Shown: positions 42,646 through 52,797, numbered from the stretch's first letter. The stretch is 64,000 nucleotides of DNA from Granulicella sp. dw_53 (GCF_018449545.1 NZ_JAAVUR010000002.1:372001-436000), one strand, 5' to 3'. The notes: a model not told the origin generated them from the sequence alone. Translations and numbers: made by a program.

Positions 42646-44006
42646 GTAACAATCGAATTCTGGTCGTCGACGATGACAGTAGTTTGCGCCGGGTCATGAA
42701 GATCCAACTGGAGGAGGCGGGATACGAGGTCTCGCTGGCCGCGGATGGTGATGAGGCCTATACGATGTTGCCGGAGCTGCGGCCTTCGCTGGTGATTACG
42801 GATCTGCGCATGCCGAACAGCGGGCTCGAGCTGTTACGCAGCGTTGGGAAGGATGGTCTGCAGACGACGGTCATTGTGATCACGGCCTTTGGCACGGTTG
42901 AGAGCGCGGTGGAGGCGATGAAGATCGGCGCATACGACTATGTGACGAAGCCACTCGACTTCGACGCGCTGGTGCTGGTGGTGCATCGTGCGATGGAGCG
43001 GCAGAACCTGCTGGAAGAGGTACGCACTCTGCGATCGGCGCTTGATCAGCGCTATGGCTTCGAGGGGATTGCGGGACGATCGAAGAATTTTCTGCGAGTC
43101 CTCGACCAGGCGGCGCGTGTCTCGCAGCACGATGCTACGGTGCTCATTCAAGGGGAGACTGGCACCGGTAAGGAACTGATTGCGCGCGCGATTCACCATA
43201 ACAGCCGCCGGCGTAATAAGGCGTTCGTACCGATCCATTGCGGAGCCATTCCGAAGGACTTGATCGAGTCGGAGTTATTTGGCTACACGCGAGGCGCATT
43301 TACAGGGGCGTTTACGAACAAGGCTGGACGCATCGAGGCGGCGGACGGCGGCACGCTGTTTCTGGATGAGGTGGGTGAACTGCCGCTCGATGCGCAGGTG
43401 AAGCTGCTGCGCGTGCTGCAGGAGGGAGAGCTCGCGAAGGTGGGAGCCAGCACGCCGGTGCGGGTCGATATACGGGTGGTGGCAGCGACGCACAGAAACC
43501 TTGCGGCGATGGTGGAGGATGGCACGTTCCGCGAGGACTTGTACTACAGACTGGCTGTTGTGCCGTTGCTAATTCCGCCGCTGCGTGAGCGTCGTCAGGA
43601 TATTCCGGAGCTGATCGATGTGCTCTTCGACAGGGCGAAGGCGCGGCATGGCCTGACGAACGTCAGCATCTCCGCCGCGGTCCGCCAACGGCTGACGGTG
43701 TATCGCTGGCCGGGGAACGTTCGGCAACTGGAGAACGTTCTGGAGCGGATGCTGGTGCTCTCTGAGAGCGATTTGATCTCGGTCGAAGAGCTGCCTGAGG
43801 AGCTACAGCCACCTACTTCAGGCAGCGACTCTTTATGGTTCGATCTGCCGGAGGAGGGCATCAGCCTGGAGGGGATCGAACGCGAGCTGATCAGCCGGGC
43901 GCTAGAGCGCTTTGGAGGAAATCAGACGCATGCGGCGCGATATCTCGACATCAGCCGGCGCACGCTCATCTACCGCATGGAGAAGCATGGCATCGTTGGA
44001 GATTGA
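42642..44006 (+). CDS. Sigma-54-dependent response regulator (NtrC/ZraR family)
   Basis: The 454-residue protein starts at a GTG overlapping the kinase stop (GTGA). A receiver domain (phosphoacceptor Asp54 in VITDLRMPNS) precedes an AAA+ domain with Walker A GETGTGKE (171-178) and the sigma-54 contact loop GAFTGA (218-223). A FIS-type HTH closes it (GGNQTHAARYLDISRRTLIYR). It activates RNA polymerase bound to sigma-54 through remote enhancers. Two divergent -24/-12 promoters and paired dyads 80-130 bases away lie just upstream of its operon, so it probably controls both itself and the efflux genes. Confidence 0.95.
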   Translation: MSNNRILVVDDDSSLRRVMKIQLEEAGYEVSLAADGDEAYTMLPELRPSLVITDLRMPNSGLELLRSVGKDGLQTTVIVITAFGTVESAVEAMKIGAYDYVTKPLDFDALVLVVHRAMERQNLLEEVRTLRSALDQRYGFEGIAGRSKNFLRVLDQAARVSQHDATVLIQGETGTGKELIARAIHHNSRRRNKAFVPIHCGAIPKDLIESELFGYTRGAFTGAFTNKAGRIEAADGGTLFLDEVGELPLDAQVKLLRVLQEGELAKVGASTPVRVDIRVVAATHRNLAAMVEDGTFREDLYYRLAVVPLLIPPLRERRQDIPELIDVLFDRAKARHGLTNVSISAAVRQRLTVYRWPGNVRQLENVLERMLVLSESDLISVEELPEELQPPTSGSDSLWFDLPEEGISLEGIERELISRALERFGGNQTHAARYLDISRRTLIYRMEKHGIVGD

Positions 44007-44047
44007 GCAGTGAGGGCCGGTGCCGAGTCGTGTCCTGAAGGCATGCC

Positions 44048-44788
44048 CTAGGTCCATTCCTTCAAGAACGAAAAGGAGTGTTCTCTCAAGAGCACCCCGG
44101 TTTGTTTCAGGTCTTGTAGTTTCAACGAGTCGACGATGGGCTGGTGAAGCTCTGCCAGCAGATGCATGGTGCTTAACTTTTTTTGCAAGGTTAGCTGCGA
44201 TCGCATGCCGATCTCGAGCGATTCCCAGACCTTCAGCAACATCTGGTTCGGTGCGAGGCTGACGATGGTTCGATGAAACTGAACGTTGGCGCGAGCGAAG
44301 CCATCCATATCGCCGGAGAGTGCCGCTCCCCGCATCGTCTCCTGCAGCGCTTCGATATTTGCGATCTCGTCTTGCAGTCGCTCCAGAGGGATGAGCTGTG
44401 CGGCGATCTCCTCCAGGTAACCGCGCAGGTGATACGCCTCCTGGGTCTCCCGGTTTGAGATCTCGCGGACGCGTGTTCCGCGGTAGTGCTCCGAGATGAG
44501 GACGCCGAGTGTCTCCAATTCGCGGAAGGCCTCCCGCACCGGAGCCTGGCTGACGTGAAACTCCTGGGCCAGCTTCAACTCTTTAAGGCGCTCTCCGGGA
44601 CGGTAGACGCCCTCGGAGATTCGCTTCAGCAGAGTCCATCGGATACGGTCGCGAACGGACTTGTATATCTCCTCGGTGGCTTTTGGAGCCGTCTGTTCCA
44701 GCGGAAGAGATGGCTCCACGAGAGCGAGGTCAGGCTTTCGACGCAGAGCAGGAGTGGTTCGCGGATTGACGGCGTCGGCTTTGGGCAT
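44048..44788 (-). CDS. GntR-family (FCD) transcriptional regulator
   Basis: The 246-residue protein has an N-terminal winged HTH (GVYRPGERLKELKLAQEF, SQAPVREAFRELETLGVL) and an all-helical FCD effector domain (about 120-235) with RAN, H and E/H residues of the usual metal or acid ligand site. FCD regulators often bind carboxylic acids and repress nearby genes. It is the last gene of the RND efflux operon, 26 bases after the channel gene, which suggests autoregulated control of export of some small molecule. It converges with the response regulator gene. Confidence 0.88.
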   Translation of the reverse strand: MPKADAVNPRTTPALRRKPDLALVEPSLPLEQTAPKATEEIYKSVRDRIRWTLLKRISEGVYRPGERLKELKLAQEFHVSQAPVREAFRELETLGVLISEHYRGTRVREISNRETQEAYHLRGYLEEIAAQLIPLERLQDEIANIEALQETMRGAALSGDMDGFARANVQFHRTIVSLAPNQMLLKVWESLEIGMRSQLTLQKKLSTMHLLAELHQPIVDSLKLQDLKQTGVLLREHSFSFLKEWT

Positions 44789-44814
44789 AATCTTCGAGGT
44801 ACGGGCTCTGCCGA

Positions 44815-46260
44815 CTACATCTTTGGCAGCTGGGCTCTATCCCAGCCGCCGCCGAGTGCCTTGATGAGTTGAACACTTGCCGTCATCCGCCGAGTCATCA
44901 AGTCGGCGGCAGTGCGTTCATCTGTCAGGGCGATACTCTGCGCGGTGAGAACTTCCAGATAAGTTGTGATACCACGTTTGTAGCGCGTGGTCGATAGGTC
45001 TACGGACCTACGAGCCGCAGTTACGGCGCGTTGCTGTGTCGCCAACTCCTGTTCGAGCAGGCGCAGCGCGGCTAGATTGTCTTCGACCTGTTGAAATGCC
45101 TCGAGTACATTTTCTCGATAACTGGCTACGACGGCGGCGTGATTATCCCGCGCCTGTTGGGTGACTGCGCGCCGGCGTCCTCCGTCGAAGACGGTCTGGA
45201 AGGCGGATCCGCCGACGGACCAGAGGGTGCTAGGACCTTGCAGCAGTGTGCCGATGGCTGTACTCTCGACGCCTCCACTTGCGGAGAGCGCGATCTGCGG
45301 ATAGTAGGCCGCTATTGCGATGCCGATTTGAGCGTTCGCGGCTGCGACCCTACGCTCTGAGGCGGCGATATCGGGACGGCGCTCCAGAAGCTCGGACGGC
45401 ACGCCCAAGGGGATCTGCGGCGGAGTCGAGTCGAGCGGGGCGAGCGGGACCGAGAAGGTGGAGGGCGTCTGGCCGATCAGGACGGCGATGGCGTGTTCAA
45501 ACTGCGCTCTCTCTACGCCGGTCTCGATGTCCTGGGCGCGTGTGGTCTCCAGTTGAGTCTGGGCCTGCGCTACGTCGACGTCCGAGGCGACGCCGCCGTG
45601 GAAGCGGGCTTCGGTCAGTTGCAGGGCCTTCTCGAAGTCGATGACGGTTGCATCCAGGAGCTGCTTCTGCAGGTCCAGGCCGCGCAGGGTGAAGTAGTCG
45701 AAGGCGAGCTCCGCGTGCAGGCTGAGGCTGACGTTTTCGAGATCGCCCGCGCTGGCCTGCGAGTTCTCGCGGGCGGCTTCGACGGTTCGGCGAACCTGTC
45801 CCCAGAGATCGACCTCGTAGGAGACGTCTCCGGACAGGACGGTGTCGCTATATTGCGAAGCGGTGGTCGGGAAGAAGTTGGGACGGTTGTTCGACAGTTG
45901 GACTCGTGAGCCGGAGGGCTGCACGCCGACGGTCGGAAAGAGCTGGGAGCGCGCCTGCCGGACCAGGTCACGGGCGCTCATGTACTGCTGGTATGAGACC
46001 TTCAAGGTCTGGTTGGAGACGGCGATCTTGTCTTCCAGCGAATTGAGGTACTGATCGCTGTAGATCCCCCACCAGTTGCCCTTGGGTAGCTGATCCTGCG
46101 GGGACGCCTGGGCCCAGTTGGACGGCGTCTCTTTGTAGGCAGCGGGAGGCGGCGGCGGCGTTGGCTGGACGTACTTCGGGCCGACCATGCAGCCGCTCAG
46201 AGCGAGAAGGCTGCAGGTGAAGGCCAACGAGGCTATCTGGATGGAGGTAGGTCTGTTCAT
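44815..46260 (-). CDS. Outer-membrane efflux lipoprotein (OprM/NodT family)
   Basis: The 481-residue protein has a clear lipobox, LLALSGC (Cys23), then MVGPKYVQPTPPPP and the family start NWAQASPQ. Two TolC-like halves follow: LEDKIAVSNQTLKVSYQQY and, later, GVPSELLERRPDIAASERRV, the NodT signature. It forms the trimeric exit duct of the drug-type RND pump. Its ATG overlaps the adaptor stop by four bases. Length and motifs are normal for the family. Confidence 0.94.
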   Translation of the reverse strand: MNRPTSIQIASLAFTCSLLALSGCMVGPKYVQPTPPPPPAAYKETPSNWAQASPQDQLPKGNWWGIYSDQYLNSLEDKIAVSNQTLKVSYQQYMSARDLVRQARSQLFPTVGVQPSGSRVQLSNNRPNFFPTTASQYSDTVLSGDVSYEVDLWGQVRRTVEAARENSQASAGDLENVSLSLHAELAFDYFTLRGLDLQKQLLDATVIDFEKALQLTEARFHGGVASDVDVAQAQTQLETTRAQDIETGVERAQFEHAIAVLIGQTPSTFSVPLAPLDSTPPQIPLGVPSELLERRPDIAASERRVAAANAQIGIAIAAYYPQIALSASGGVESTAIGTLLQGPSTLWSVGGSAFQTVFDGGRRRAVTQQARDNHAAVVASYRENVLEAFQQVEDNLAALRLLEQELATQQRAVTAARRSVDLSTTRYKRGITTYLEVLTAQSIALTDERTAADLMTRRMTASVQLIKALGGGWDRAQLPKM

Positions 46261-47549
46261 TTGCCTGCGACCTTCGGAACGGCCGCAGCCGCCTTTTGAT
46301 TTTCTGTACGGACGTCGAGATGCTCGCCGTCGATGATGGAGTCGGGCGGGTTGGCGATGATCCGTTCCTGTCCTGTCAGTCCGGTGGCGATCTCGGTGAA
46401 GTCGCCGAAGTCACGACCCATCGTCACAGGCACCAGGGCTGCTGTGTTGTCGCTCTTGGCGATGGCGACCCTCAGGCCCTCCTGGCGAAATAGGAGGGCG
46501 CTTACCGGCACGGTTATTGTCGGCACGCTCTCCTTCAGCTTCAGATGAACCTCTGTGTAGGCTCCGGGGAAGAGCTCTCCCTTGGAGTTGTCGACATCCA
46601 CTTCAACGTTCAAGGTGCGTGAGGTCGGATCGATCGCATTCGCGGTGCGTACGAGCTTGCCCTGGAAGCGGCGGCCAGGGAACTCTGCGAAGGTCAGATC
46701 GGCCGTCAGGCCGGGAGAGGCTGCCTGCGAGTAGATCTGGGGCACGCTGATAAAGACACGCAGCTTGTTGAGGGCCGCCATCTGGAAGAGCGAACGGGTC
46801 TGTCCGCCGGAGGAGCCGGAGTCGATCAATTGGCCGATATCGGTGTTGCGTGCAGTCACAACGCCGTCGAAGGGTGCGTAGACCTTCTCGAAGCCGACCA
46901 ACTGTTTGAGCCGGTCCACGTTCGCCTGCGCGGACTTGACGGCGGTGTTGCGGGCGGCGAGATCGTTCAATGCGTTATCCGTATCCTGCTGGGATACGGC
47001 GTCCTGCTTGATCAGATCGGAGAAACGGTTGGCGGTAATGGTGGAGAGATGGGCGTTGGCCAATGCCGTTCCAAGATCTGCCTCGGCCTGGGAGAGCTGC
47101 TGATCGACCTCGGGCGACTCGATCTCGGCGAGCAGTTGTCCCTGCTTGACGTGAGTTCCGATATCGAAGTACCAGTGCTTGATGTAGCCGTTGGTTCTGG
47201 CGTAGATCGGCGCATCCACGAAGGCTTGAATGTTGCCCGGCAACTGGATCTCCTGCGAGGGCGCGCCGCGTTTCGGCTGTACGACCAGAACCGTCGGCGC
47301 GGCCAGATCGTTGGTCTCCGCAGCCAGGGCTTTGCGCGATCGCAGTCTCGGAACGATGCCGCTGACTACGAGGAGTGCCACGACGGCAACGAGGATCAGT
47401 TGAATGAGAATCATGCGGCCGCGGGAGCGCTTCGGCGGAGCGGCTGAACTGCCACCTTCGTGCGCCCTGCCACTACCGTTATTTGTCGTCGCCGAACGAA
47501 TGGATTCGGGGTGATCGTTTGGAGATCTTTGTCCTGGATCGTTGCTCAT
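46257..47549 (-). CDS. RND periplasmic adaptor (MexA/AcrA type)
   Basis: The 430-residue protein has a cytosolic N-terminal tail (about 50 residues, Ser/Gly/Arg-rich), one membrane anchor (ILIQLILVAVVALLVVSGIV) and then adaptor domains: lipoyl-like QLPGNIQAFVDAPIYARTNG, an alpha-hairpin (about 140-205) and beta-barrel parts (VYAPFDGVVTARNTDIGQL). The anchor with an extended tail differs from lipid-anchored AcrA. It links pump and channel. It follows the permease gene by 46 bases and overlaps the channel gene. Confidence 0.93.
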   Translation of the reverse strand: MSNDPGQRSPNDHPESIRSATTNNGSGRAHEGGSSAAPPKRSRGRMILIQLILVAVVALLVVSGIVPRLRSRKALAAETNDLAAPTVLVVQPKRGAPSQEIQLPGNIQAFVDAPIYARTNGYIKHWYFDIGTHVKQGQLLAEIESPEVDQQLSQAEADLGTALANAHLSTITANRFSDLIKQDAVSQQDTDNALNDLAARNTAVKSAQANVDRLKQLVGFEKVYAPFDGVVTARNTDIGQLIDSGSSGGQTRSLFQMAALNKLRVFISVPQIYSQAASPGLTADLTFAEFPGRRFQGKLVRTANAIDPTSRTLNVEVDVDNSKGELFPGAYTEVHLKLKESVPTITVPVSALLFRQEGLRVAIAKSDNTAALVPVTMGRDFGDFTEIATGLTGQERIIANPPDSIIDGEHLDVRTENQKAAAAVPKVAGK

Positions 47550-47595
47550 GATGTTTCTCTTTCTCCGTAGTGCAGCCGGTATCCCGGCGTGAAAC

Positions 47596-50500
47596 TTAGT
47601 CGGCTAACACAACCGTTGTATGTTTATCCCTTGCATGGACGAGGCTGAAGAAGGTCGGAACAAAGAACAGCGTGGAAAGTGTCGCCAGCATCAGTCCTCC
47701 GATTACGGCGCGTCCGAGAGGCGCGTTCTGCTCGCCGCCTTCACCGAGGCCTAACGCCATCGGCACCATGCCGATGATCATCGCCAGCGCCGTCATCAGA
47801 ACGGGTCGGAAGCGGGTGAATCCGGCTGCGAGAGCGGCTTCGGTCGCTGTCATCTGCTCTTCCATCTGCTCCTTGGCGAAGCTGACGACGAGAATACTGT
47901 TCGCCGTGGCGACGCCCATGCACATGATGGATCCTGTCAGTGCCGGAACGCTCAACGTGGTGCGGGTGAGGAAGAGGAACCATACGATCCCAGCCAGAGC
48001 CGCCGGCAACGCGGCGATGATGACGAAGGGGTCCATCCAGGATTGGAAGTTGATGACGATGAGCAGGTAGACCAGCACGATCGAAAAGATCAGTCCACCC
48101 AGAAGGCCGATGAAGGAGGCGTTCATCGTCTGTACCTGACCGCGGACGACGACTCGCGATCCGCGCGGCAGGTCTTTCTTAGTCTCCGCCACGATACGGT
48201 TGATGTCCTTGGAGACGCCGCCGAGATCGCGGCCTTGCACGGACCCGTAGAGGTCCAGCACCGGTTGCACGTTGTAGTGCGATACGGTTCCGGACTCCTG
48301 ACCATGACGGATGGCAGCGAGGCTGTTCAGAATCTGAGGCGGAGTTCCGGCGGAGCTGGTGATGGGCAGATTGCCCAGGCCTTGCAGAGTGTCCGTCTCG
48401 TATTGCGGTGTCTGGGTGGCGATGTTGTAACTTACACCGTTCTTTGGATTCAACCAGAAGGTCGGCGCTGTCTGGAAGCTTCCGCTGAGAGCAACCAACA
48501 GGTTGTTTGCGACGTCACGCGCCGTATAGCCCGCCTGCTGCGACTTGGTTCGATCGATATCGATCTGCAGCTTGGGTGCGTTGAAGGCCTGCTGAATTCT
48601 CAGGTCGGTGGTTCCCGGGATGTATTTGATCTGGTTGATGAGCTTATTGGCGTAGCGGCGATTTCCTTCGACGTTCTGGCCAACGACTTGGATGTCGATA
48701 GGAGCAGGAAGTCCGAAGTTCAAAATCTGACTGACGATATCGGCAGGCAGGAAGTAGAAGGTCACTCCGGGGAACTGCTTCGCGAGTTTGCCGCGGAGTG
48801 CGTGAACATACTCGTCCGTGGGTCTGTGCTTCTCTGCGAGGGAGACCTGGATATCGGCGTCGGCGGGCCCGATGGCGGCCGAGTTGCTGTAAGAGAGATT
48901 GATACCGGAGTAAGGCAGACCAATATTATCCAGGATGTTCGTCAGCTCGCTCTTCGGAATCTCCTGGCGGATGCTGTCTTCGATCAGATCGCATAGCCGC
49001 GCTGTCTCTTCGATACGGGTGCCGGTCTGAGCGCGCACATGGAGTTTGAACTGTCCACCATCGACGGCAGGGAAGAAGTCCTGGCCTAGCCAGGGGTAGA
49101 GCGTCAACGACGCAAGACAGGCGGCGAAGAAGCAGATGGTGAAGATGACAGGATGCGCCACCGTGGTCTTGAGCAGGTTGTGATATCCGCCCCTCAGCTT
49201 TTCGAAGCCGCGCTCGAAGGCGAGTTGGAAGTGCACCAGCGGGTTCTTGCTCTTGCCCTTATTCGCTTCCGCATGCTCGTCGTGCGTCTTCAGCAGGTAC
49301 TTGGCCATCGTCGGCACAATGGTGCGGGAGAGCAGATAAGAGGCCAGCATGGCGAAGACGACGGCTTCAGCCAGCGGAACGAAGAGGAACTTCGCCACGC
49401 CGCTTAGAAAGAACATCGGCACAAACACGATGCAGATGCTCAACGTGGAGACGAAGGCCGGAACAGCGATCTGCGCTGCTCCATCGAGGATGGCCTGTTC
49501 GATCTCCTTGCCTTCTTCCAGGTTGCGATTGATGTTCTCGATCTCAACCGTGGCGTCGTCGACCAGGATGCCGACCGCGAGCGCTAGTCCGCCCAGCGTC
49601 ATGATGTTGATCGTCTCGCCAAGGGCGCTCAAGGTGATGATCGAGCAGAGGATCGAAAGAGGGATCGATACGGCGATGATGATGGTGCTGCGCCAGCTTC
49701 CCAGGAAGATCAGGATCATGATGGCGGTGAGGCACGCAGCGATGACGGCCTCTCGGACTACACCATTGATGGAAGCTCGCACGAAGATCGACTGATCTCC
49801 GATGGGCGTGATGCGAAGCGCCTCGGGCAACGTCGCAGCGACCTGCGGGAGCAGTCCGCGAATTCCCTTTACGATGTCCAGGGTCGAAGTGCTGCCTGAC
49901 TTCAGAACTGTCATCAGCGATCCGCGTTGACCATCGGAACGGACGATGTTGGTCTGTGGCGGGAATCCGTCGCGTACGTGGGCGACATCGCTGACATAGA
50001 TCGGTGTTCCGTTGACTACCTTGATGGGTGCTTTATTGAGGTCGTCGACGTTATCCGGACTGCCGTTCACTTCGACGTTGTACTCAAACTGGCCCATCTT
50101 GGTGGTGCCGGAGGGCAGGATGAGATTCTGGTTTCCGATTGCGTTGGTTACGTCGGAGGGCGCCAGACCCTTGGCCTGCAAGGCCTGCGTGTTCAGGTCG
50201 ATCTGCACCTGACGCTGTTTGCCTCCATAGGAGTAGGGAATCGCGGTGCCTTCTACCGTGATCAGTTGTGGGCGCAGGAAGTTCTGTCCCAGGTCGTTCA
50301 GTTCCTGCTCGGAGAGTCCGTTGCCAGAGAGGGCAAGTTGCAGAATCGGCACGCTGGAGGCGTTATAGGCGATGATGAGCGGCGGAGTCGTGCCCTGCGG
50401 AAGCTGCCTCAACTGAACCTGCGAGACCGCGGTGACCTGCGCGATCGCCATGCTGATGTTTACGTGTGGCTGAAAGAAGATCTTCACCACCGCGGTTCCG

Positions 50501-50760
50501 TTCAGCGACTGCGACTCGACGTGCTCGATGTCATTTACCGTCGTGCTCAAGGTACGTTCGGTGATGGTGACGATGCGGCCTGACATCTGGTCGGCGGATA
50601 ATCCTGCATACTGCCACACGATGCTTACCACCGGAATATCGATATTTGGAAAGATATCGGTGGGTGTGCGAACAATCGTCACTGGTCCCAGAATCAGAAG
50701 CAGGATGGACAGGACGACGAAGGTATACGGGCGCCGTAAGGCTAGACGAACAATCCACAT
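47596..50760 (-). CDS. RND efflux permease (HAE1/MdtB-like)
   Basis: The 1054-residue inner-membrane pump has twelve predicted spans and two porter loops. The span-4 motif GILVDDATVEIEN holds the double Asp of drug-type pumps, in contrast to the single Asp of the metal pump encoded at 35515-38658. Other marks are VSIVWQYAGLSADQMSGRIV near the N-terminus and PWLGQDFFPAVDGGQ after span 7. It exports hydrophobic or organic compounds using the proton gradient. It is the first gene of an operon with adaptor, channel and GntR regulator. The substrate is unknown. Confidence 0.95.
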   Translation of the reverse strand: MWIVRLALRRPYTFVVLSILLLILGPVTIVRTPTDIFPNIDIPVVSIVWQYAGLSADQMSGRIVTITERTLSTTVNDIEHVESQSLNGTAVVKIFFQPHVNISMAIAQVTAVSQVQLRQLPQGTTPPLIIAYNASSVPILQLALSGNGLSEQELNDLGQNFLRPQLITVEGTAIPYSYGGKQRQVQIDLNTQALQAKGLAPSDVTNAIGNQNLILPSGTTKMGQFEYNVEVNGSPDNVDDLNKAPIKVVNGTPIYVSDVAHVRDGFPPQTNIVRSDGQRGSLMTVLKSGSTSTLDIVKGIRGLLPQVAATLPEALRITPIGDQSIFVRASINGVVREAVIAACLTAIMILIFLGSWRSTIIIAVSIPLSILCSIITLSALGETINIMTLGGLALAVGILVDDATVEIENINRNLEEGKEIEQAILDGAAQIAVPAFVSTLSICIVFVPMFFLSGVAKFLFVPLAEAVVFAMLASYLLSRTIVPTMAKYLLKTHDEHAEANKGKSKNPLVHFQLAFERGFEKLRGGYHNLLKTTVAHPVIFTICFFAACLASLTLYPWLGQDFFPAVDGGQFKLHVRAQTGTRIEETARLCDLIEDSIRQEIPKSELTNILDNIGLPYSGINLSYSNSAAIGPADADIQVSLAEKHRPTDEYVHALRGKLAKQFPGVTFYFLPADIVSQILNFGLPAPIDIQVVGQNVEGNRRYANKLINQIKYIPGTTDLRIQQAFNAPKLQIDIDRTKSQQAGYTARDVANNLLVALSGSFQTAPTFWLNPKNGVSYNIATQTPQYETDTLQGLGNLPITSSAGTPPQILNSLAAIRHGQESGTVSHYNVQPVLDLYGSVQGRDLGGVSKDINRIVAETKKDLPRGSRVVVRGQVQTMNASFIGLLGGLIFSIVLVYLLIVINFQSWMDPFVIIAALPAALAGIVWFLFLTRTTLSVPALTGSIMCMGVATANSILVVSFAKEQMEEQMTATEAALAAGFTRFRPVLMTALAMIIGMVPMALGLGEGGEQNAPLGRAVIGGLMLATLSTLFFVPTFFSLVHARDKHTTVVLAD

Positions 50761-50815
50761 AGAGTTCCCTTGCGGTTTAAAAGCCGGTCATTCGAGCGAT
50801 AATCCGAGAGGCCGG

Positions 50816-50829
50816 AATTATCGATAATT
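50816..50829. promoter_or_regulatory. Palindrome upstream of the RND operon
   Basis: AATTATCGATAATT is a perfect 14-base palindrome 56 bases before the permease start, in the 348-base gap between the divergent RND operon and the symporter gene. It is a candidate operator for the GntR regulator of the operon. That gap is clearly A+T-richer than the surrounding genes. Confidence 0.45.
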
Positions 50830-51034
50830 TACTTTTAGACGTTCGGGATTTTGCAACGATTCAGCAAATATGTGAAAAGTTGTTTCTGAAAGATAAGAAA
50901 TCGATGAAGAATATATTCCGCAACGTCCGGGATAGAGATACACAAAAGGCCGGTCTCTATTCCGCATTTGGGAAATTAATTTTCGTGAAGCTTGCCTTCG
51001 AAGTCAGCGAGAACTGATGTATTCGAAGACGGCG

Positions 51035-51059
51035 ACGTGAGACGGGAGATGCGTCACGT
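51035..51059. promoter_or_regulatory. Inverted repeat upstream of the symporter gene
   Basis: ACGTGA and TCACGT flank a 13-base spacer, 50 bases before the symporter start. It could be a regulator site, but a 6-bp dyad can arise by chance. Confidence 0.25.
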
Positions 51060-51108
51060 ATGAGGAGAGATCGAGAGGCTGAGGAAGCAAGCTACAATCC
51101 CCACAAGC

Positions 51109-52638
51109 ATGAACCTTTACGCTCTGGTACTCGGACTCATTACGCTGACGCTGCTCGCAGTCTCCCTTGGCCGTCTTGGCAAGGTAAAAACCAAGGCTGA
51201 TTACCTCGTCGCAGGGCGCTCGCTGCCTGCTGTGGTTTTGGTCTTCACTCTGCTTTCGAGCTGGATCGGCTCCGGCTCGCTTCTGGGCGGAGCGGAGAAC
51301 GCTTACAGGCATGGCTTCTCCGCGCTGTGGCAGGCGGGAGGAGGATGGGCGGGTCTGCTGCTCATCTACTTCATCGCTCCGCGAGCTCGCAAGTTCGCGC
51401 AGTATACGATTCCGGACCTGCTGGAGACTCGCTACAACCAAGCGGCTCGCGTGTTGGGCGTGATCGCGATTCTGCTGACCTACACTGCCATTACCAGTTA
51501 CCAGTTCATCGGCGGCGGCGACATTCTTCACCTGATCTTTCCCGATGTGATCTCTCCTATCTTCGGACGTTACATCCTCGCTGCCTTCGTGATTCTCTTT
51601 ACCGCGATTGCGGGCATGGCTTCGGTTGCTTACATGGATCTCTTTATCGGTCTGCTTGCGACCGTGACCATGTGTCTCGCTCTGCCTGTGCTCATTCACC
51701 ACGGTGGAGGTTGGCATGTGATTCATGCCGCGTTGCCGGCTTCGCACTTTCAGGTCTTCGGCGACTTCTCCTTTATCCAATGCCTGGAGTTGTTCCTTCC
51801 TACTTGCCTGCTGTTACTGGGCAATCAGTCCATGTATCAGAAGTTCTTCTCTGCGCGCTCGGAGAAGGATGCACGCAACGCCGTGGTCGGCTGGATCGTA
51901 GGCACCGTCATTCTGGAGAGCGTGATTGTTGCTCTTGCTGTTACGGGCTCGGCTCTCTTTCCTACCGGCGAGGTGCATGACCGTCCGCGTGAGATTCTCG
52001 CTTACATCGGCTTGCATGGCTTCGAGCCCGCTCCGGTGACTACGATCGTTCTCGGTTCCTCTGGCGCTGTCCAGAGCGTTACTCATCTGGCAACGGTTGG
52101 CGTCTCGACTCAGTCTCTCTTTCTCTTCCAGTTGCTGGGTGCGCTGCTGATGGGAGCGATCTTCGCGAAGATCATCTCGACTGCCAACAACTGGCTCTTC
52201 TCGCCTGCGACGAATCTGGTGAACGATATCTTCGTTCGCTATCTGAGGCCTGATGCGTCCAACAAACAGATTCTGATCGTCAGCCGCTTGATGGTGGTGT
52301 TGCTGGGCCTGTGGTCGCTCTTCCAATCGCTTGGAACGGAGTCTGTTCTCAAGAAGGCTCTCTATGCTTATACGATCTACTCCGCGGCGCTTACGCCGGT
52401 TATCTTGAGCGCCTTCTTCTGGCGCAGGGCTACGGCCTCTGCAGCGGTTGCGAGCATTGCTACGGGGACGATCGTTACGGTGTGCTGGGACTTCCTCAAG
52501 CCGCACCTTCCGGCGATGCTGGCGGAACGCGATGCGATCTTCCCGGCGCTGGTGGCGTCGCTGCTCTGTCTTGCGGTGGTCAGCCTATTTACGCGGCCTC
52601 CGTCGGATAGACAACTTAAGCCATTCGGAGAGGCTTGA
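51109..52638 (+). CDS. Sodium:solute symporter (SSS family)
   Basis: The 509-residue inner-membrane transporter has about thirteen spans. N-terminal features are KTKADYLVAGRSLPAVVL, the conserved SWIGSGSLLGGAENAYRHGF and IPDLLETRYNQAARV, the usual SSS pattern in which residues of spans 1 and 8 bind Na+. Family members import sugars, proline, pantothenate or carboxylates with sodium. The substrate cannot be assigned. It is divergent from the RND operon, sharing its upstream region, and lies before a diguanylate cyclase gene on the same strand. Confidence 0.92.
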   Translation: MNLYALVLGLITLTLLAVSLGRLGKVKTKADYLVAGRSLPAVVLVFTLLSSWIGSGSLLGGAENAYRHGFSALWQAGGGWAGLLLIYFIAPRARKFAQYTIPDLLETRYNQAARVLGVIAILLTYTAITSYQFIGGGDILHLIFPDVISPIFGRYILAAFVILFTAIAGMASVAYMDLFIGLLATVTMCLALPVLIHHGGGWHVIHAALPASHFQVFGDFSFIQCLELFLPTCLLLLGNQSMYQKFFSARSEKDARNAVVGWIVGTVILESVIVALAVTGSALFPTGEVHDRPREILAYIGLHGFEPAPVTTIVLGSSGAVQSVTHLATVGVSTQSLFLFQLLGALLMGAIFAKIISTANNWLFSPATNLVNDIFVRYLRPDASNKQILIVSRLMVVLLGLWSLFQSLGTESVLKKALYAYTIYSAALTPVILSAFFWRRATASAAVASIATGTIVTVCWDFLKPHLPAMLAERDAIFPALVASLLCLAVVSLFTRPPSDRQLKPFGEA

Positions 52639-52797
52639 TTCAAGGGGTTGTGCGAAGATCGCGCTGCTAAAAAGTGCGTAAAGAATGCACCTTTTTTCAC
52701 GATCTTCTTGTATGCTAAACCCCTCAACTGTTTACCGGGCCCACGTTAGACGGCCACTACCCTGCACGGGAATGGGTCAGCCAATGTATGGAGCCAG

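Noticed and set aside
52640..52797. Possible cyclic di-GMP riboswitch before the second diguanylate cyclase
   Set aside because: I could not find the GEMM core elements or the expected tetraloop/receptor; there is only a G+C-rich leader.
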